From an uncultured Flavobacteriaceae bacterium (GTDB lineage Bacteria > Bacteroidota > Bacteroidia > Flavobacteriales > Flavobacteriaceae): a stretch of DNA of 36,975 bases. The stretch's first letter is position 1; the number at the start of each line of letters is the position of its first letter. Below are positions 15,421 through 23,113 of this stretch, piece by piece. Below the pieces are notes generated by a model that had not been told where the DNA came from, ran no database searches, and saw only the letters and a program-made list of their open reading frames with translations. The position numbers and the translations under genes are program-made. The stretch covers positions 1 through 36,975 of the forward strand of contig CANMLX010000042.1 in the NCBI GenBank assembly GCA_947498845.1, given 5' to 3'.

Positions 15421-16596
15421 TTAAGAATTAACCTGCTTATATATTTTATTTTGATTTCCTATAATTTTAATAAAGCCTTTGGCATCATTAGCAGTCCAAG
15501 CTTTATTCTCTTCACCATAACTTCCAAATTTGGCACTCATTAAATCATGTTCAGAAGTAATACCATCTAAAGAGAAATGATAAGGTTTTAATGTTACTGT
15601 TACATCTCCTGTTACTACTTTTTGGCTACTTTCTAAAAAGGCTTCTATGTTTCGCATTACCGGATCTAAATATTGACCTTCATGCAAATGCATACCATAA
15701 AAGCTAGACAAGTACTCTTTATGTTGTAATTGCCACTTTGTTAGTGTATGTTTTTCTAACAAGTGATGTGCCTTTATGGTTATTAAGGCTGCTGCAGCTT
15801 CAAAACCAACACGTCCTTTAATCCCCACTATAGTGTCGCCTACATGAACATCTCTACCTATAGCGTAGGCCGATGCGATATCATTTAGTTTTTCAATATT
15901 CACCTCAGGATCGTCTTCTTTACCATTTAGGGCAACAAACTCTCCTTTTTTAAATGTTAATATTACTTTTTCTTCGCCTTCATTTACTAATTGCGAAGGA
16001 TAGGCTTCACCAGGTAATGGTTTATTAGAGGTTAAAGTTTCTGAACCTCCAACACTTGTTCCCCAAAGGCCTTTGTTTACAGAGTACTTTGCTTTTTCCC
16101 AAGACATATCAATCCCATTTTCTTTTAGGTAATCAATCTCTTGTTGTCGTGTTAGTTTTTCGTCTCTAATAGGTGTGATAATTTTAATTTCAGGCGCTAA
16201 GGTTTGAAAGATCATATCAAAACGCACCTGATCGTTACCTGCACCTGTACTGCCGTGTGCGATATATTCGGCTTTTATATTTTTAGCATATTCTATAATC
16301 TCTATAGCTTGTATAATACGTTCTGCACTTACCGATAATGGGTAGCTGTTATTTTTTAATACATTACCAAATATTAAATATTTTACCACTTTTTCGTAAA
16401 ATGTCGCGACAGCATCTATATTCTTATAGGTAGACACCCCCATTTTATAGGCATTACTTTCTATCTGCTTGATTTCTTCTCTGGTAAAGCCTCCGGTATT
16501 TACACTTACTGCATGTACGTCGTATGTTTTAGATAAACTAACTGCACAATACGATGTATCTAATCCGCCACTATATGCTATTACTAATTTTTTCAT
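15421..16596 (-). CDS. argG: Argininosuccinate synthase
   Basis: ATP-dependent condensation of citrulline and aspartate. The 391-aa product has the PP-loop AYSGGLDTS (7-15), AHGSTGAGNDQVRF (about 114-127) and GRVGFEAAAALI. Bacteroidetes ArgG proteins are of this shorter type. It is the second gene of the operon, 46 bp after the first GNAT. Citrulline must be supplied by deacylation in the ArgF'/ArgE route. The operon starts at a single recognisable promoter (17564-17593). Confidence 0.95.
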   Translation of the reverse strand: MKKLVIAYSGGLDTSYCAVSLSKTYDVHAVSVNTGGFTREEIKQIESNAYKMGVSTYKNIDAVATFYEKVVKYLIFGNVLKNNSYPLSVSAERIIQAIEIIEYAKNIKAEYIAHGSTGAGNDQVRFDMIFQTLAPEIKIITPIRDEKLTRQQEIDYLKENGIDMSWEKAKYSVNKGLWGTSVGGSETLTSNKPLPGEAYPSQLVNEGEEKVILTFKKGEFVALNGKEDDPEVNIEKLNDIASAYAIGRDVHVGDTIVGIKGRVGFEAAAALITIKAHHLLEKHTLTKWQLQHKEYLSSFYGMHLHEGQYLDPVMRNIEAFLESSQKVVTGDVTVTLKPYHFSLDGITSEHDLMSAKFGSYGEENKAWTANDAKGFIKIIGNQNKIYKQVNS

Positions 16597-16642
16597 TTTA
16601 TTTTCAATTTCAGGTGATATAGACGCTTTTAAATTCTAACGT

Positions 16643-17281
16643 TTATATATTATTTGTTTTGTTAAGAATTTTATTAAACTGTTTAATTTTTGATTCAAAA
16701 TAAGGGTTTACATAATATTTATATTTCAACTCATCTCTTAGTTTACCTATCTTCTCTAAGGTTTCTATTAAAATAGGTGAAAGGTCTTTTAAGGTGATAT
16801 ATTTCATGCCTAATAATTCGTTATTATTATGAACTGTAGGTTCTTGCGCTATTGAAATCAAAAAATCTTTTGTAAATCGTTTCGTTAAAAAATCCATTAA
16901 GAGCAATCCCAGATTATGATTTCTATAGTGCTTATGTACCCATAACGATGATCTTTCGTAAACCGAATGTTTCTCAATAACATGTCTGTGAGCAAATATA
17001 TGTCCGTAAATGTCACCATCTTTCATCAAAAGATAACACCCATTTTTTAGGCGGTCTTGTAACATCCCAACACTGGCATGATACATCGCTGGAAGCTTTT
17101 TTGTTCTTTCTGAAATAACTTGAAGCTGCGTTTTAGAAATTTGATGAGCAAAAACAATTTCTAGTCCTTTGTCTTTACAAAAGGCAGTTGCTTCCTCTAA
17201 AGCTATATTTATATCTTTTTTCAATGTTGTTTCCATGTTTAATTTATGCTTTTTACAAAACATATTTTCACTTCTAGACAT
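16643..17281 (-). CDS. GNAT acyltransferase, candidate N-acylglutamate synthase
   Basis: First gene of the arginine operon. The 212-aa product is a GNAT-like acyltransferase; the acyl-CoA-binding region is SLWVHKHYRNHNLGLLLMDF (about 112-131), with a divergent R-x-x-x-L-G loop. The C-terminal helical tail (about 170-212) is longer than in simple GNATs. The operon has no classical argA or argJ, so this gene is the best candidate for the missing first step, acylating glutamate with acetyl-CoA or succinyl-CoA. I recall genetic assignments of such GNATs in Bacteroides arg clusters but could not verify them here. ATG at 17281 is used; an internal ATG at Met16 is possible. The leader peptide and terminator-like hairpin precede it. 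Confidence 0.75.
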   Translation of the reverse strand: MSRSENMFCKKHKLNMETTLKKDINIALEEATAFCKDKGLEIVFAHQISKTQLQVISERTKKLPAMYHASVGMLQDRLKNGCYLLMKDGDIYGHIFAHRHVIEKHSVYERSSLWVHKHYRNHNLGLLLMDFLTKRFTKDFLISIAQEPTVHNNNELLGMKYITLKDLSPILIETLEKIGKLRDELKYKYYVNPYFESKIKQFNKILNKTNNI

Positions 17282-17350
17282 AACTCAAAACTAAAATCCT
17301 GAGTTTATGATTTTTTATGTTAGATTATTTTACTAACATAGTTTAATATT

Positions 17351-17386
17351 CCAAAAAATAACGAAAAATGAAAGTGAATTACTTTC
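17351..17386 (-). terminator. Terminator-like hairpin of arg attenuator
   Basis: Minus-strand RNA: GAAAGT (17386-17381), loop AATTC, ACTTTC (17375-17370), then ATTTTTCGTTATTTTTT. The 6-bp stem is weak but the U-rich tail is long. It begins immediately after the stop codon of the leader ORF and lies about 70 nt before the first structural gene, the arrangement expected of a leader-peptide attenuator. Confidence 0.5.
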
Positions 17387-17500
17387 TTAAACTGAATAAC
17401 CCCTCAAGGGGCGGCGAGTTTGAGGAAAACGCACAACAACTGTCTCAGTATTTGCTACTGAAACAAAAGAGATAAAAGATATGTTGTTTTCTGTTTTCAC
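17387..17500 (-). CDS. Putative arginine leader peptide, 37 aa
   Basis: A 37-codon ORF opening with GTG at 17500 and ending in TAA at 17389-17387, within the 5' leader of the arginine operon. The C-terminal part reads VVVRFPQTRRPLRGYSV, giving four arginines in the last fourteen residues (codons CGT, CGC, CGC, AGG). Arginine-rich ends are the hallmark of attenuator peptides. A stop codon lies four codons upstream of the GTG, so no longer ORF exists, and there is no in-frame ATG, which is the main doubt. The CGC CGC codons lead directly into the CCCC-TTGA-GGGG hairpin (17411-17400), so a stalled ribosome would change RNA folding. GGTTATTCAGT occurs at both ends of the ORF. Confidence 0.5.
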   Translation of the reverse strand: MKTENNISFISFVSVANTETVVVRFPQTRRPLRGYSV

Positions 17501-17557
17501 TGAATAACCATCTTATATTAACTCTAAATCGTCGGCGTGAGCCCCTTTCGTTAATAT
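17400..17557 (-). promoter_or_regulatory. Arg operon 5' leader RNA with alternative pairings
   Basis: Predicted transcript from about 17557. ATATTAAC (17557-17550) pairs perfectly with GTTAATAT (17522-17515), enclosing GGGGC (17545-17541) and a GGC-tcac-GCC hairpin. GGGGC can instead pair with GCCCC (17412-17408) in the leader ORF, which otherwise folds with GGGG (17403-17400). Mutually exclusive pairings spanning the arginine codons are what attenuation needs. I did not compute folding energies. Confidence 0.45.
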
Positions 17558-17563
17558 TGACGG

Positions 17564-17593
17564 CAAAATTACAACTTATTATGGATTACGCAA
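17564..17593 (-). promoter_or_regulatory. Arginine operon promoter, Bacteroidetes type
   Basis: Minus strand: TTG (17593-17591), 19-nt spacer, TAATTTTG (17571-17564). This fits the Bacteroidetes consensus TTG-N17-23-TAnnTTTG. It predicts transcription starting near 17557-17560, about 60 nt before the leader ORF and 277 nt before the GNAT gene. It is the only such match between the upstream regulator's terminator and the operon. Confidence 0.65.
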
Positions 17594-17670
17594 TAGTTAA
17601 ACAGGAAAAATAAAGGAAGTTTTATATTATAACTTGCTTATATGGATGGAATTGAAAATTTCGCAAAACT

Positions 17671-17697
17671 AAAAATAGCTCTTTAAGAGCTATTTTT
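17671..17697 (-). terminator. Intrinsic terminator of the HTH regulator
   Basis: AAAAATAGCTCT and AGAGCTATTTTT form a perfect 12-bp stem with a 3-nt loop, giving a U-run on the minus strand. It lies 33 bp past the regulator's stop codon and isolates it from the arginine promoter. The symmetric A/T flanks would let it work in both directions. Confidence 0.85.
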
Positions 17698-17729
17698 AAT
17701 GTATTTGTCAATGAGATTTGTATAATCCT

Positions 17730-18620
17730 TTATTGAGAAAAATCAAGATTTTTAGGTTTAGTATTAACTATGTTTTTGCTAGTTAATTCGGTATTTAAGC
17801 GATCTACAACCTCAAATTTAATAGTATCAAACCAAACTTTACCCGTGCCTCCCAATAGTATTCCAAAATTTAATGAGCCACTTTCGTTAGGTACATCTAG
17901 TACTATTTCGTATTTCGTCCAATCTGTACTGTTCTTTATTGGTCTGTTTTGCATATTATCAAAACTTAGTATCTTTTTTTGTTTGGAATCTACTCTAAGC
18001 CACATACCAGCCCAATTGGATACATTTTCAGATTTTATAAAAGCTGTCATTTTTATTCTTTTTCCCAAATACTCCATGGCACTACTAGTTTGCATTAAAG
18101 TGCCAAAGCCTTTTATTTCTTTATTTGTCGATTCAATAAAAGCACTACTGGCACCAGATTTGTATATGGTTTTATCTAGTCCAATAGTATAACTACCTGG
18201 TTCACTTCCCGCTAAAAACCAACCTTTTATTTTTTGAGCTTCAGCTTGGTTTGTTTTGAGGAATATTCCAATAACTACTAAAGCTAAGATGAATGACATT
18301 ACTGATAATTTTTTCATTGTATTCGTTTTTAAATTAAATAATTCCTTTAGATAACTAAATAATTGCTCGAGCCAATTTTTAGTTGAATCCTGCCTTTCTA
18401 TATTTATATAAGAAAGGTTGTTTGTAGATAAATTATTGGAATCGTAATCTAAATAGGAAAAAATCGTTCTTATAGTATGGCCTCTAGGGGTCACTTTTGC
18501 CGATTCAATTCTTTGAATTGTACGTAAGCTTAAATTGCAACTTTCTGCAAGTTCAATTTGAGTTAACCCTTTGGATTTTCTTAACTCTAAAATTGTTTTT
18601 CCTAATTCAGGTTGATTCAT
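17730..18620 (-). CDS. Membrane-anchored HTH (XRE) regulator with ectodomain
   Basis: A 296-aa one-component regulator with DNA-binding and external parts in one chain. Residues 8-62 are an XRE-type HTH (RKSKGLTQIELAESCNLSLR). A linker (63-100) leads to one membrane segment (about 104-122, MSFILALVVIGIFL). The C-terminal domain (about 130-275) is beta-rich with WAGMWLRVD and TDWTKYEIVLDV, resembling carbohydrate-binding jelly-roll domains. The MKKLSVMSF start of the membrane part (Met102), ending AEAQK, looks like a complete signal peptide, as if a secreted protein had been fused to an HTH. An internal start at Met102 is possible. Direct repeats CGTCAT lie upstream. The ligand is unknown. Confidence 0.8.
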   Translation of the reverse strand: MNQPELGKTILELRKSKGLTQIELAESCNLSLRTIQRIESAKVTPRGHTIRTIFSYLDYDSNNLSTNNLSYINIERQDSTKNWLEQLFSYLKELFNLKTNTMKKLSVMSFILALVVIGIFLKTNQAEAQKIKGWFLAGSEPGSYTIGLDKTIYKSGASSAFIESTNKEIKGFGTLMQTSSAMEYLGKRIKMTAFIKSENVSNWAGMWLRVDSKQKKILSFDNMQNRPIKNSTDWTKYEIVLDVPNESGSLNFGILLGGTGKVWFDTIKFEVVDRLNTELTSKNIVNTKPKNLDFSQ

Positions 18621-18690
18621 AATTTATCAGATTCAGTACAAGGATATATCTAACTTAAATAACGGACAAAAAATCAATATGTCTTTTCGA

Positions 18691-18707
18691 CGTCATTTAT
18701 GCGTCAT
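18691..18707. promoter_or_regulatory. CGTCAT direct repeats, possible operator
   Basis: CGTCAT occurs at 18691-18696 and 18702-18707, 11 bp apart (one helical turn), about 70 bp upstream of the HTH regulator's start. The arrangement could be an autoregulatory operator. Only the repeat is seen; the function is inference. Confidence 0.25.
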
Positions 18708-18799
18708 AATACTATAAACGCTGTTTTTATTTCTTTTATTTCTAAATAAAAAGTTTATTGTACATTATACCATTTCTGATGTGAAATGACTCAATATAC

Positions 18800-18845
18800 A
18801 AGCTCTTTTTCGCCTGTATTTCAAAATAAAAAGAAATAAGAGCTT
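18800..18845. repeat. 8-bp inverted repeat in divergent spacer
   Basis: AAGCTCTT (18800-18807) and AAGAGCTT (18838-18845) are exact inverse copies around a 30-nt AT-rich loop. It sits between the divergent HTH regulator and methyltransferase. I see nothing else recognisable in 18621-19006 apart from the CGTCAT repeats. Confidence 0.5.
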
Positions 18846-19006
18846 AGCAGATTCTTAAATTTTCTTTTTCATCTATAAAAAATAGCCTCTTTTTGAATGT
18901 GTAATTTAACATTAGAACTGGTATTATATATTTTGAATTAACGTTGTTAACATTAAATCATTTTTCTTTACTGTGAATTAGTTTGATAACTAATATTATT
19001 AATTTT

Positions 19007-19684
19007 ATGCCTAGTAAAAGCAATACCCCTAAAAAAATAAAAACACCCTGGCCAACAAAAGCTGCTATGCGACAGGTTTATGCTATGCAGCTTTGGGGAA
19101 ATAATAATACAGCATTTTACTCAGGAATAGGATCACATAACCCTAAGATTGTAAATCCTTATATAGAGGTTTTAACCTCGTTTTTAAGTTCTTTTGAAGA
19201 TCCACTTACTGTATGTGATTTAGGTTGTGGCGATTTTAATGTTGGAAGAAAATTAGTGAAACATACTAAGCACTATATTGCAGTAGATATTGTTCCAGAG
19301 CTTATAGGGTATAATAAACAGAACTTTCAAGAGAATAATTTAGAATTTTATTGCTTAGATATTGCGAAAGACGATTTACCCAAAGGTGATTGTGTTATTT
19401 TAAGGCAAGTATTGCAGCATTTGTCGAATGCTGAGGTAAAAAACATTGTAGCAAAATTAACTTGCTTTAAATATGTTATTCTAACAGAACATTTACCTGT
19501 AGGCGAGTTTGTGCCAAATAAAGATATTATTTCTGGTCAAGGTATACGGCTTAAAAAACAAAGCGGATTAAAATTAACTGCACCTCCATTTAATTTTAAT
19601 GTGGAAGAAGAAAAGCAAATATTATCTGTTGCCTTAGATGGCTTTAAAGGTATAATTGTTACTACGCTATATAGAGTTTTTTGA
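19007..19684 (+). CDS. Class I SAM-dependent methyltransferase
   Basis: Probable cytosolic methyltransferase of unknown acceptor. The product (225 aa from ATG at 19007) has motif I VCDLGCGDFNVGRKL (about residues 69-83), followed by HYIAVDIVPELI, whose Asp should bind the SAM ribose. A later motif CVILRQVLQHLSN is followed by YVILTEHLP. The reading frame is open from a TTG at 18983, but ATG at 19007 gives a normal N-terminus. The N-terminal WPTKAAMRQVYAMQLWG segment may be a substrate cap. It stands alone, divergent from the HTH regulator, and is followed by a nest of mini-elements. Confidence 0.85.
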   Translation: MPSKSNTPKKIKTPWPTKAAMRQVYAMQLWGNNNTAFYSGIGSHNPKIVNPYIEVLTSFLSSFEDPLTVCDLGCGDFNVGRKLVKHTKHYIAVDIVPELIGYNKQNFQENNLEFYCLDIAKDDLPKGDCVILRQVLQHLSNAEVKNIVAKLTCFKYVILTEHLPVGEFVPNKDIISGQGIRLKKQSGLKLTAPPFNFNVEEEKQILSVALDGFKGIIVTTLYRVF

Positions 19685-19823
19685 TAACGAAGGGGCAAGT
19701 TTTTTATAATAATACCAATCCCCAAATGAATTTACTGAGTTAAACCCAGATTATGCATTAAAAAATCTATTACATCAACGATCTACCGCAAATACTACCG
19801 TAAACTGTATTTTTTAATTTAAC

Positions 19824-19839
19824 TCCCGCATGTGCGGGA
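19824..19839. repeat. Perfect GC-rich hairpin
   Basis: TCCCGCA-tg-TGCGGGA inside the 472-bp element, preceded by TTTTTTAATTT. It could act as a terminator on the minus strand, but no gene is positioned to use it there. Confidence 0.5.
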
Positions 19840-19974
19840 CTATGCTAAAATTAAGATAACACTAGTATTTATTGTATCTCGCTGCCTCATGACGAAGTTT
19901 CAATGCATGATATGGGTTAAAAAGTGTCTTTTGAAATTCTATCTTCAACATAAAAAAGAACCGTAACTACGGCT

Positions 19975-20099
19975 CAATGTCATTAAGTTAAGAAGTTTTC
20001 ATTATTAAACTAAATGAGTTTATTTCTATAAAAACGTGTAATTTAATTACATTTCGACTGCGCTCAATGTGACAAATTGAGCTTAACTTAATGGCATTG
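19975..20099. mobile_element. 125-bp MITE with 10-bp target duplication
   Basis: Terminal inverted repeats CAATGtCATTAAGTTAAG (19975-19992) and CTTAACTTAATGgCATTG (20082-20099), 18 bp with one mismatch. Direct repeats AACTACGGCT flank it exactly at 19965-19974 and 20100-20109. Inside are a small AAACT/AGTTT palindrome and a TGTAATTTAATTACA palindrome. The end sequence and 10-bp duplication differ from the TACCAA family, so it is a second, separate element type. It is inserted in the core hairpin of the 472-bp element. Confidence 0.85.
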
Positions 20100-20188
20100 A
20101 ACTACGGCTATGCTTATTTTTTCTGTCTCGTATAATTCCAAAATCAGCATTTTTCTTTACAGTATATTCATTTAAGAATTGGTATAAA

Positions 20189-20218
20189 AAAACCTAAGAA
20201 CCAGAGTTCTTAGGTTTT
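20189..20218 (-). terminator. Strong intrinsic terminator (bidirectional)
   Basis: AAAACCTAAGAAC (20189-20201), loop CAGA, GTTCTTAGGTTTT (20206-20218): a perfect 13-bp stem. On the minus strand it is followed by TTTTTTTATA, so it suits the end of the GH2 transcript, although a 161-bp MITE now separates it from the GH2 stop. It also has a T-rich plus-strand tail. Confidence 0.8.
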
Positions 20219-20228
20219 GTTTATGTTA

Positions 20229-20389
20229 TACCAAATAATCCATATAGTTACACCAAAATACGTGTTCATTTTTCCTCTTTCTTTATTGTGGGAATGCTTA
20301 CATAGCTATGGCTATGCAAACATTCCACAGCTTCAAAAGAGAAAAAAGCAACTGTGTATTTTTAGCATAACTTTATAGTTTATTTGGTA
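20229..20389. mobile_element. 161-bp MITE (TACCAAA), TSD TTA
   Basis: Ends TACCAAATAA and TTATTTGGTA are perfect inverse copies; similarity continues imperfectly to about 37 bp (ATA, AGTTA and AAAATAC blocks on both sides). It is flanked by TTA at 20226-20228 and TTA at 20390-20392. The centre is a large hairpin (GAATGCTTACATAGC against GCTATGCAAACATTC, two mismatches). It lies between the GH2 stop and its presumed terminator. Confidence 0.85.
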
Positions 20390-20405
20390 TTATTTAGGAT
20401 TACTA

Positions 20406-22955
20406 TTATTTTATAGTAATTTTAATACTGTCTTTATCTAAGCCTTCAGCATTTGCAACGATCTCTACGGTACCAGCTTTATCTTTTGCTTGTATGATTA
20501 ATAGAATTTTTCCATTATGAGTAGTGCCTTTGTTTGATTGGAATTTTTCAACACTATTCTGCCAGCCGCTATCTACACCAAGTAATTTAGCTTCACCATT
20601 AATAATAAACGTAATTTCCTTATTGCCTGTTTTAACAGGATTTCCTTTATCATCAAATAATTCTGCTACTATATGAACAACATCCTCATTATTGGATTTA
20701 ATAGAAGTAGTATCTGCTGTTAATGCAATTTTTGAAGCTTTTCTGGCAGTTACAACTTTAGATTCTATTACTTTTCCATCTTTATAACCTTTAGCTACCA
20801 ATGTCCCTTCTTGGTATGGTGTTACCCATTTAAGAATATGGTCTGCGGCTTTAGATAATTCTCGTTTTCCTAATGATTTTCCATTTAAGAATAACTCTAC
20901 AGTATCGCAATTAGAATAAACTTCTGTTACAACTGTATCTCCTTTGTTATAATTCCAATGTTCATTTACATTTTGCCAGCTCCATAGGTAGTATTTCCAG
21001 CCATCTTTTCGTTTTTCTACTAACGTGTTATTCTCCATCTTGTATAGAGATTTTTCAATGGTTTGTGTTGCTATATGTAGCATTGGCGCTTCTGTCCATA
21101 AAGATTTCATCATATAATACGAACCTTTAGGGAAACTAGCCGTGTTTATCATTCCAGAAGGTTGCACTCTGGTTGGCCAATTGTTTCTTATTTCTCCCAT
21201 GTAGTCTGCACCAGTCCATAAAAATGTTCCAGAAATAAATGGACGTTCCATTATTGCTTTCCATTCATGATATTGTGCCACATTTTCTGTGCCCATAATT
21301 GGTTTGTCTGGATAGTTTTTATGACCATAATCATAAAGCACCCTTCTATAGCTATAACCAACAATATCTAAAGCATCTGCATAGCCAGATAAGTGACTTG
21401 ATGATGGTAAAATACAATTTGCTATTACGGGTCTTGTGGTATCAAGTTCTTTAGTCCATTTAGATAGTTTTTGTGCTGTTTTACCTATATCATATTTTCC
21501 TCTTGGAAGTGTTTCCATTAATTCCTTGATTTTTTCTACAGAATGTGGCGGCTCAGACCAAAAATAGTTGCCTTGCCAGCTCATATTGTCAAAAAATCCC
21601 GTAGTAGCAGCATTTCTTGGATAAGTCCACTCTATTTCATTACCAATACTCCATTGGAAAATTGAAGGGTGATTACGGTGACTTAACATCGTATTTGTTA
21701 AGTCTTTGTGAGCCCACTTTTGGAAATGTTCAACATAGCCTCTTGTAATATAATCTGTACTTTTTTCTTCCCACTTGTTATATCGCTTATCTTTAGGGTT
21801 ATCCCATTCATCAAAAAATTCGTCTTGAACAAGTATCCCCATTTCATCACAAACTTCTAATAGTACTTTTGATGCTGGATTGTGTGATACGCGAATGGCA
21901 TTACAACCGCCGTCTTTTAATACTTGTAGTCTTCTTTCCCAAACACCTTTAGGAATGGCAGCACCTACCAAGCCAACATCATGATGTAAACAGACCCCTT
22001 TTATCTTCATGTTTTCTCCATTTAAAAAGAACCCTTGATTGGTGTCAAATTTTATGTTTCTAACGCCAAAGCGTGTTTTGTAGGTGTCTAAAATTTCATT
22101 TGCTTTTTTTATTGTTGTTACAGCAGTGTATAAATAAGGACTGTCAACGCCCCATAATTTTGGCGTTTCAATAATGGCTTCTAGCGAAATGTCTTTTTTA
22201 CTTTCTTTAGTAACTTCTATATTTTGAGAGACTATGGCAACTTCATTTTTATTAGCATCTAAAAATCTAGTGGTAATTTCTGCTTTTTCATCTTGAGCAA
22301 ATGCGTTCTCAACAGTAACCTTAATTTTAACTTTAGCTTTTTCTTTTGAAACTTCTGGAGTTGTAACAAATGTACCCCACACAGGAACATGTAATTTTTT
22401 GTTGGTAATAAGTGATACTTCTCTGTAAATTCCTGCGCCTGAGTACCAACGACTATCGGCATATCTGGAATGGTCTATTTGTACGCCTAAAACATTATTT
22501 TTTCCGTCTTTGTTTAAGTGCTTAGAAATTTCAAAGTAAAAAGGTGAATAGCCATAGGGATGAAATCCTAATTCATGTCCGTTAATAAATATTGTTGCGT
22601 TATTATAAACACCATCAAAAAGCACATATACTAATTCGTCTTCGTTAATAGCTTTATCAAATGTTTTGGTGTAATAACCATATCCTTCACTTCTTATCCA
22701 GCCAGTAGCCATAGCATCTAACCCCAGAGATTTATCAAACTCGCCTTCTATAACCCAATCATGAGGGATATTTACTTTTTTATATAGGCTGTCTGCTATT
22801 TTACTTAATTCTGTTTCTTTTTCACTTAAGTAGAAATTCCAATTTAAATTAAAATCCTTTTCTTGTTTTGGAGTTAGGTCTTTTAAAGACGCTTCTTTTT
22901 TACAAGATAAAAACAAGAAAGATATTAATACGACTAGTATGTGCTTTTTATTCAT
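20406..22955 (-). CDS. GH2 beta-galactosidase-like lipoprotein
   Basis: Probable exo-glycosidase acting on galactosides, perhaps agar-derived oligosaccharides; substrate uncertain. The 849-aa product has a lipoprotein signal (lipobox LSC, Cys18). GH2 order is seen: sugar-binding jelly roll (about 35-190), immunoglobulin-like domain (200-300), TIM barrel (305-615) and C-terminal beta domains (to 849). Acid/base Glu440 is in WSIGNEIEW and nucleophile Glu557 in IMGTENVAQY. HHDVGLVGAAIP (324-335) and RVSHNP (355-360) are typical GH2 active-site segments. It follows the TIM-barrel isomerase by 158 bp on the same strand, the distal end of the sugar cluster. Confidence 0.9.
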   Translation of the reverse strand: MNKKHILVVLISFLFLSCKKEASLKDLTPKQEKDFNLNWNFYLSEKETELSKIADSLYKKVNIPHDWVIEGEFDKSLGLDAMATGWIRSEGYGYYTKTFDKAINEDELVYVLFDGVYNNATIFINGHELGFHPYGYSPFYFEISKHLNKDGKNNVLGVQIDHSRYADSRWYSGAGIYREVSLITNKKLHVPVWGTFVTTPEVSKEKAKVKIKVTVENAFAQDEKAEITTRFLDANKNEVAIVSQNIEVTKESKKDISLEAIIETPKLWGVDSPYLYTAVTTIKKANEILDTYKTRFGVRNIKFDTNQGFFLNGENMKIKGVCLHHDVGLVGAAIPKGVWERRLQVLKDGGCNAIRVSHNPASKVLLEVCDEMGILVQDEFFDEWDNPKDKRYNKWEEKSTDYITRGYVEHFQKWAHKDLTNTMLSHRNHPSIFQWSIGNEIEWTYPRNAATTGFFDNMSWQGNYFWSEPPHSVEKIKELMETLPRGKYDIGKTAQKLSKWTKELDTTRPVIANCILPSSSHLSGYADALDIVGYSYRRVLYDYGHKNYPDKPIMGTENVAQYHEWKAIMERPFISGTFLWTGADYMGEIRNNWPTRVQPSGMINTASFPKGSYYMMKSLWTEAPMLHIATQTIEKSLYKMENNTLVEKRKDGWKYYLWSWQNVNEHWNYNKGDTVVTEVYSNCDTVELFLNGKSLGKRELSKAADHILKWVTPYQEGTLVAKGYKDGKVIESKVVTARKASKIALTADTTSIKSNNEDVVHIVAELFDDKGNPVKTGNKEITFIINGEAKLLGVDSGWQNSVEKFQSNKGTTHNGKILLIIQAKDKAGTVEIVANAEGLDKDSIKITIK

Positions 22956-23113
22956 TTTAAGTTTTTTTGCATAAACAAATATGGTTATTTTGAGTTAAAT
23001 AACTGTGCGAACTACATTGATTTGTTCTAAACATTTTAAAAATAGTACACTACAATAACTAAATAACACCATGATAAGTTAATAATGAGAGTATGGGATT
23101 AACTAGTTGTAAA

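Larger units (their letters stand above)
19713..20184. mobile_element. 472-bp non-autonomous element (TACCAAT family), TSD TAA
   Basis: Left end TACCAATCCCCAAATGAAT and right end (read inward) TACCAATTCTTAAATGAAT share 15 of the first 19 positions and continue with TACTG. The flanks are TAA at 19710-19712 and TAA at 20185-20187, a 3-bp target duplication. No transposase ORF lies inside. It contains the hairpin TCCCGCA-tg-TGCGGGA (19824-19839) and is itself interrupted by the 125-bp element at 19975-20099. Its core CCGTAACTACGG with A/T runs resembles the core of the element at 34934-35093. Confidence 0.8.

Noticed and set aside
17400..17557. Known riboswitch (SAM, TPP, lysine or T-box) before the arginine operon
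   Set aside because: I could not match any conserved core of those classes; the Arg-rich ORF, promoter and hairpin fit a leader-peptide attenuator better.
19685..20405. Small protein genes between the methyltransferase and GH2
   Set aside because: All short frames are interrupted, and the whole stretch is explained by three mini-elements and a terminator.
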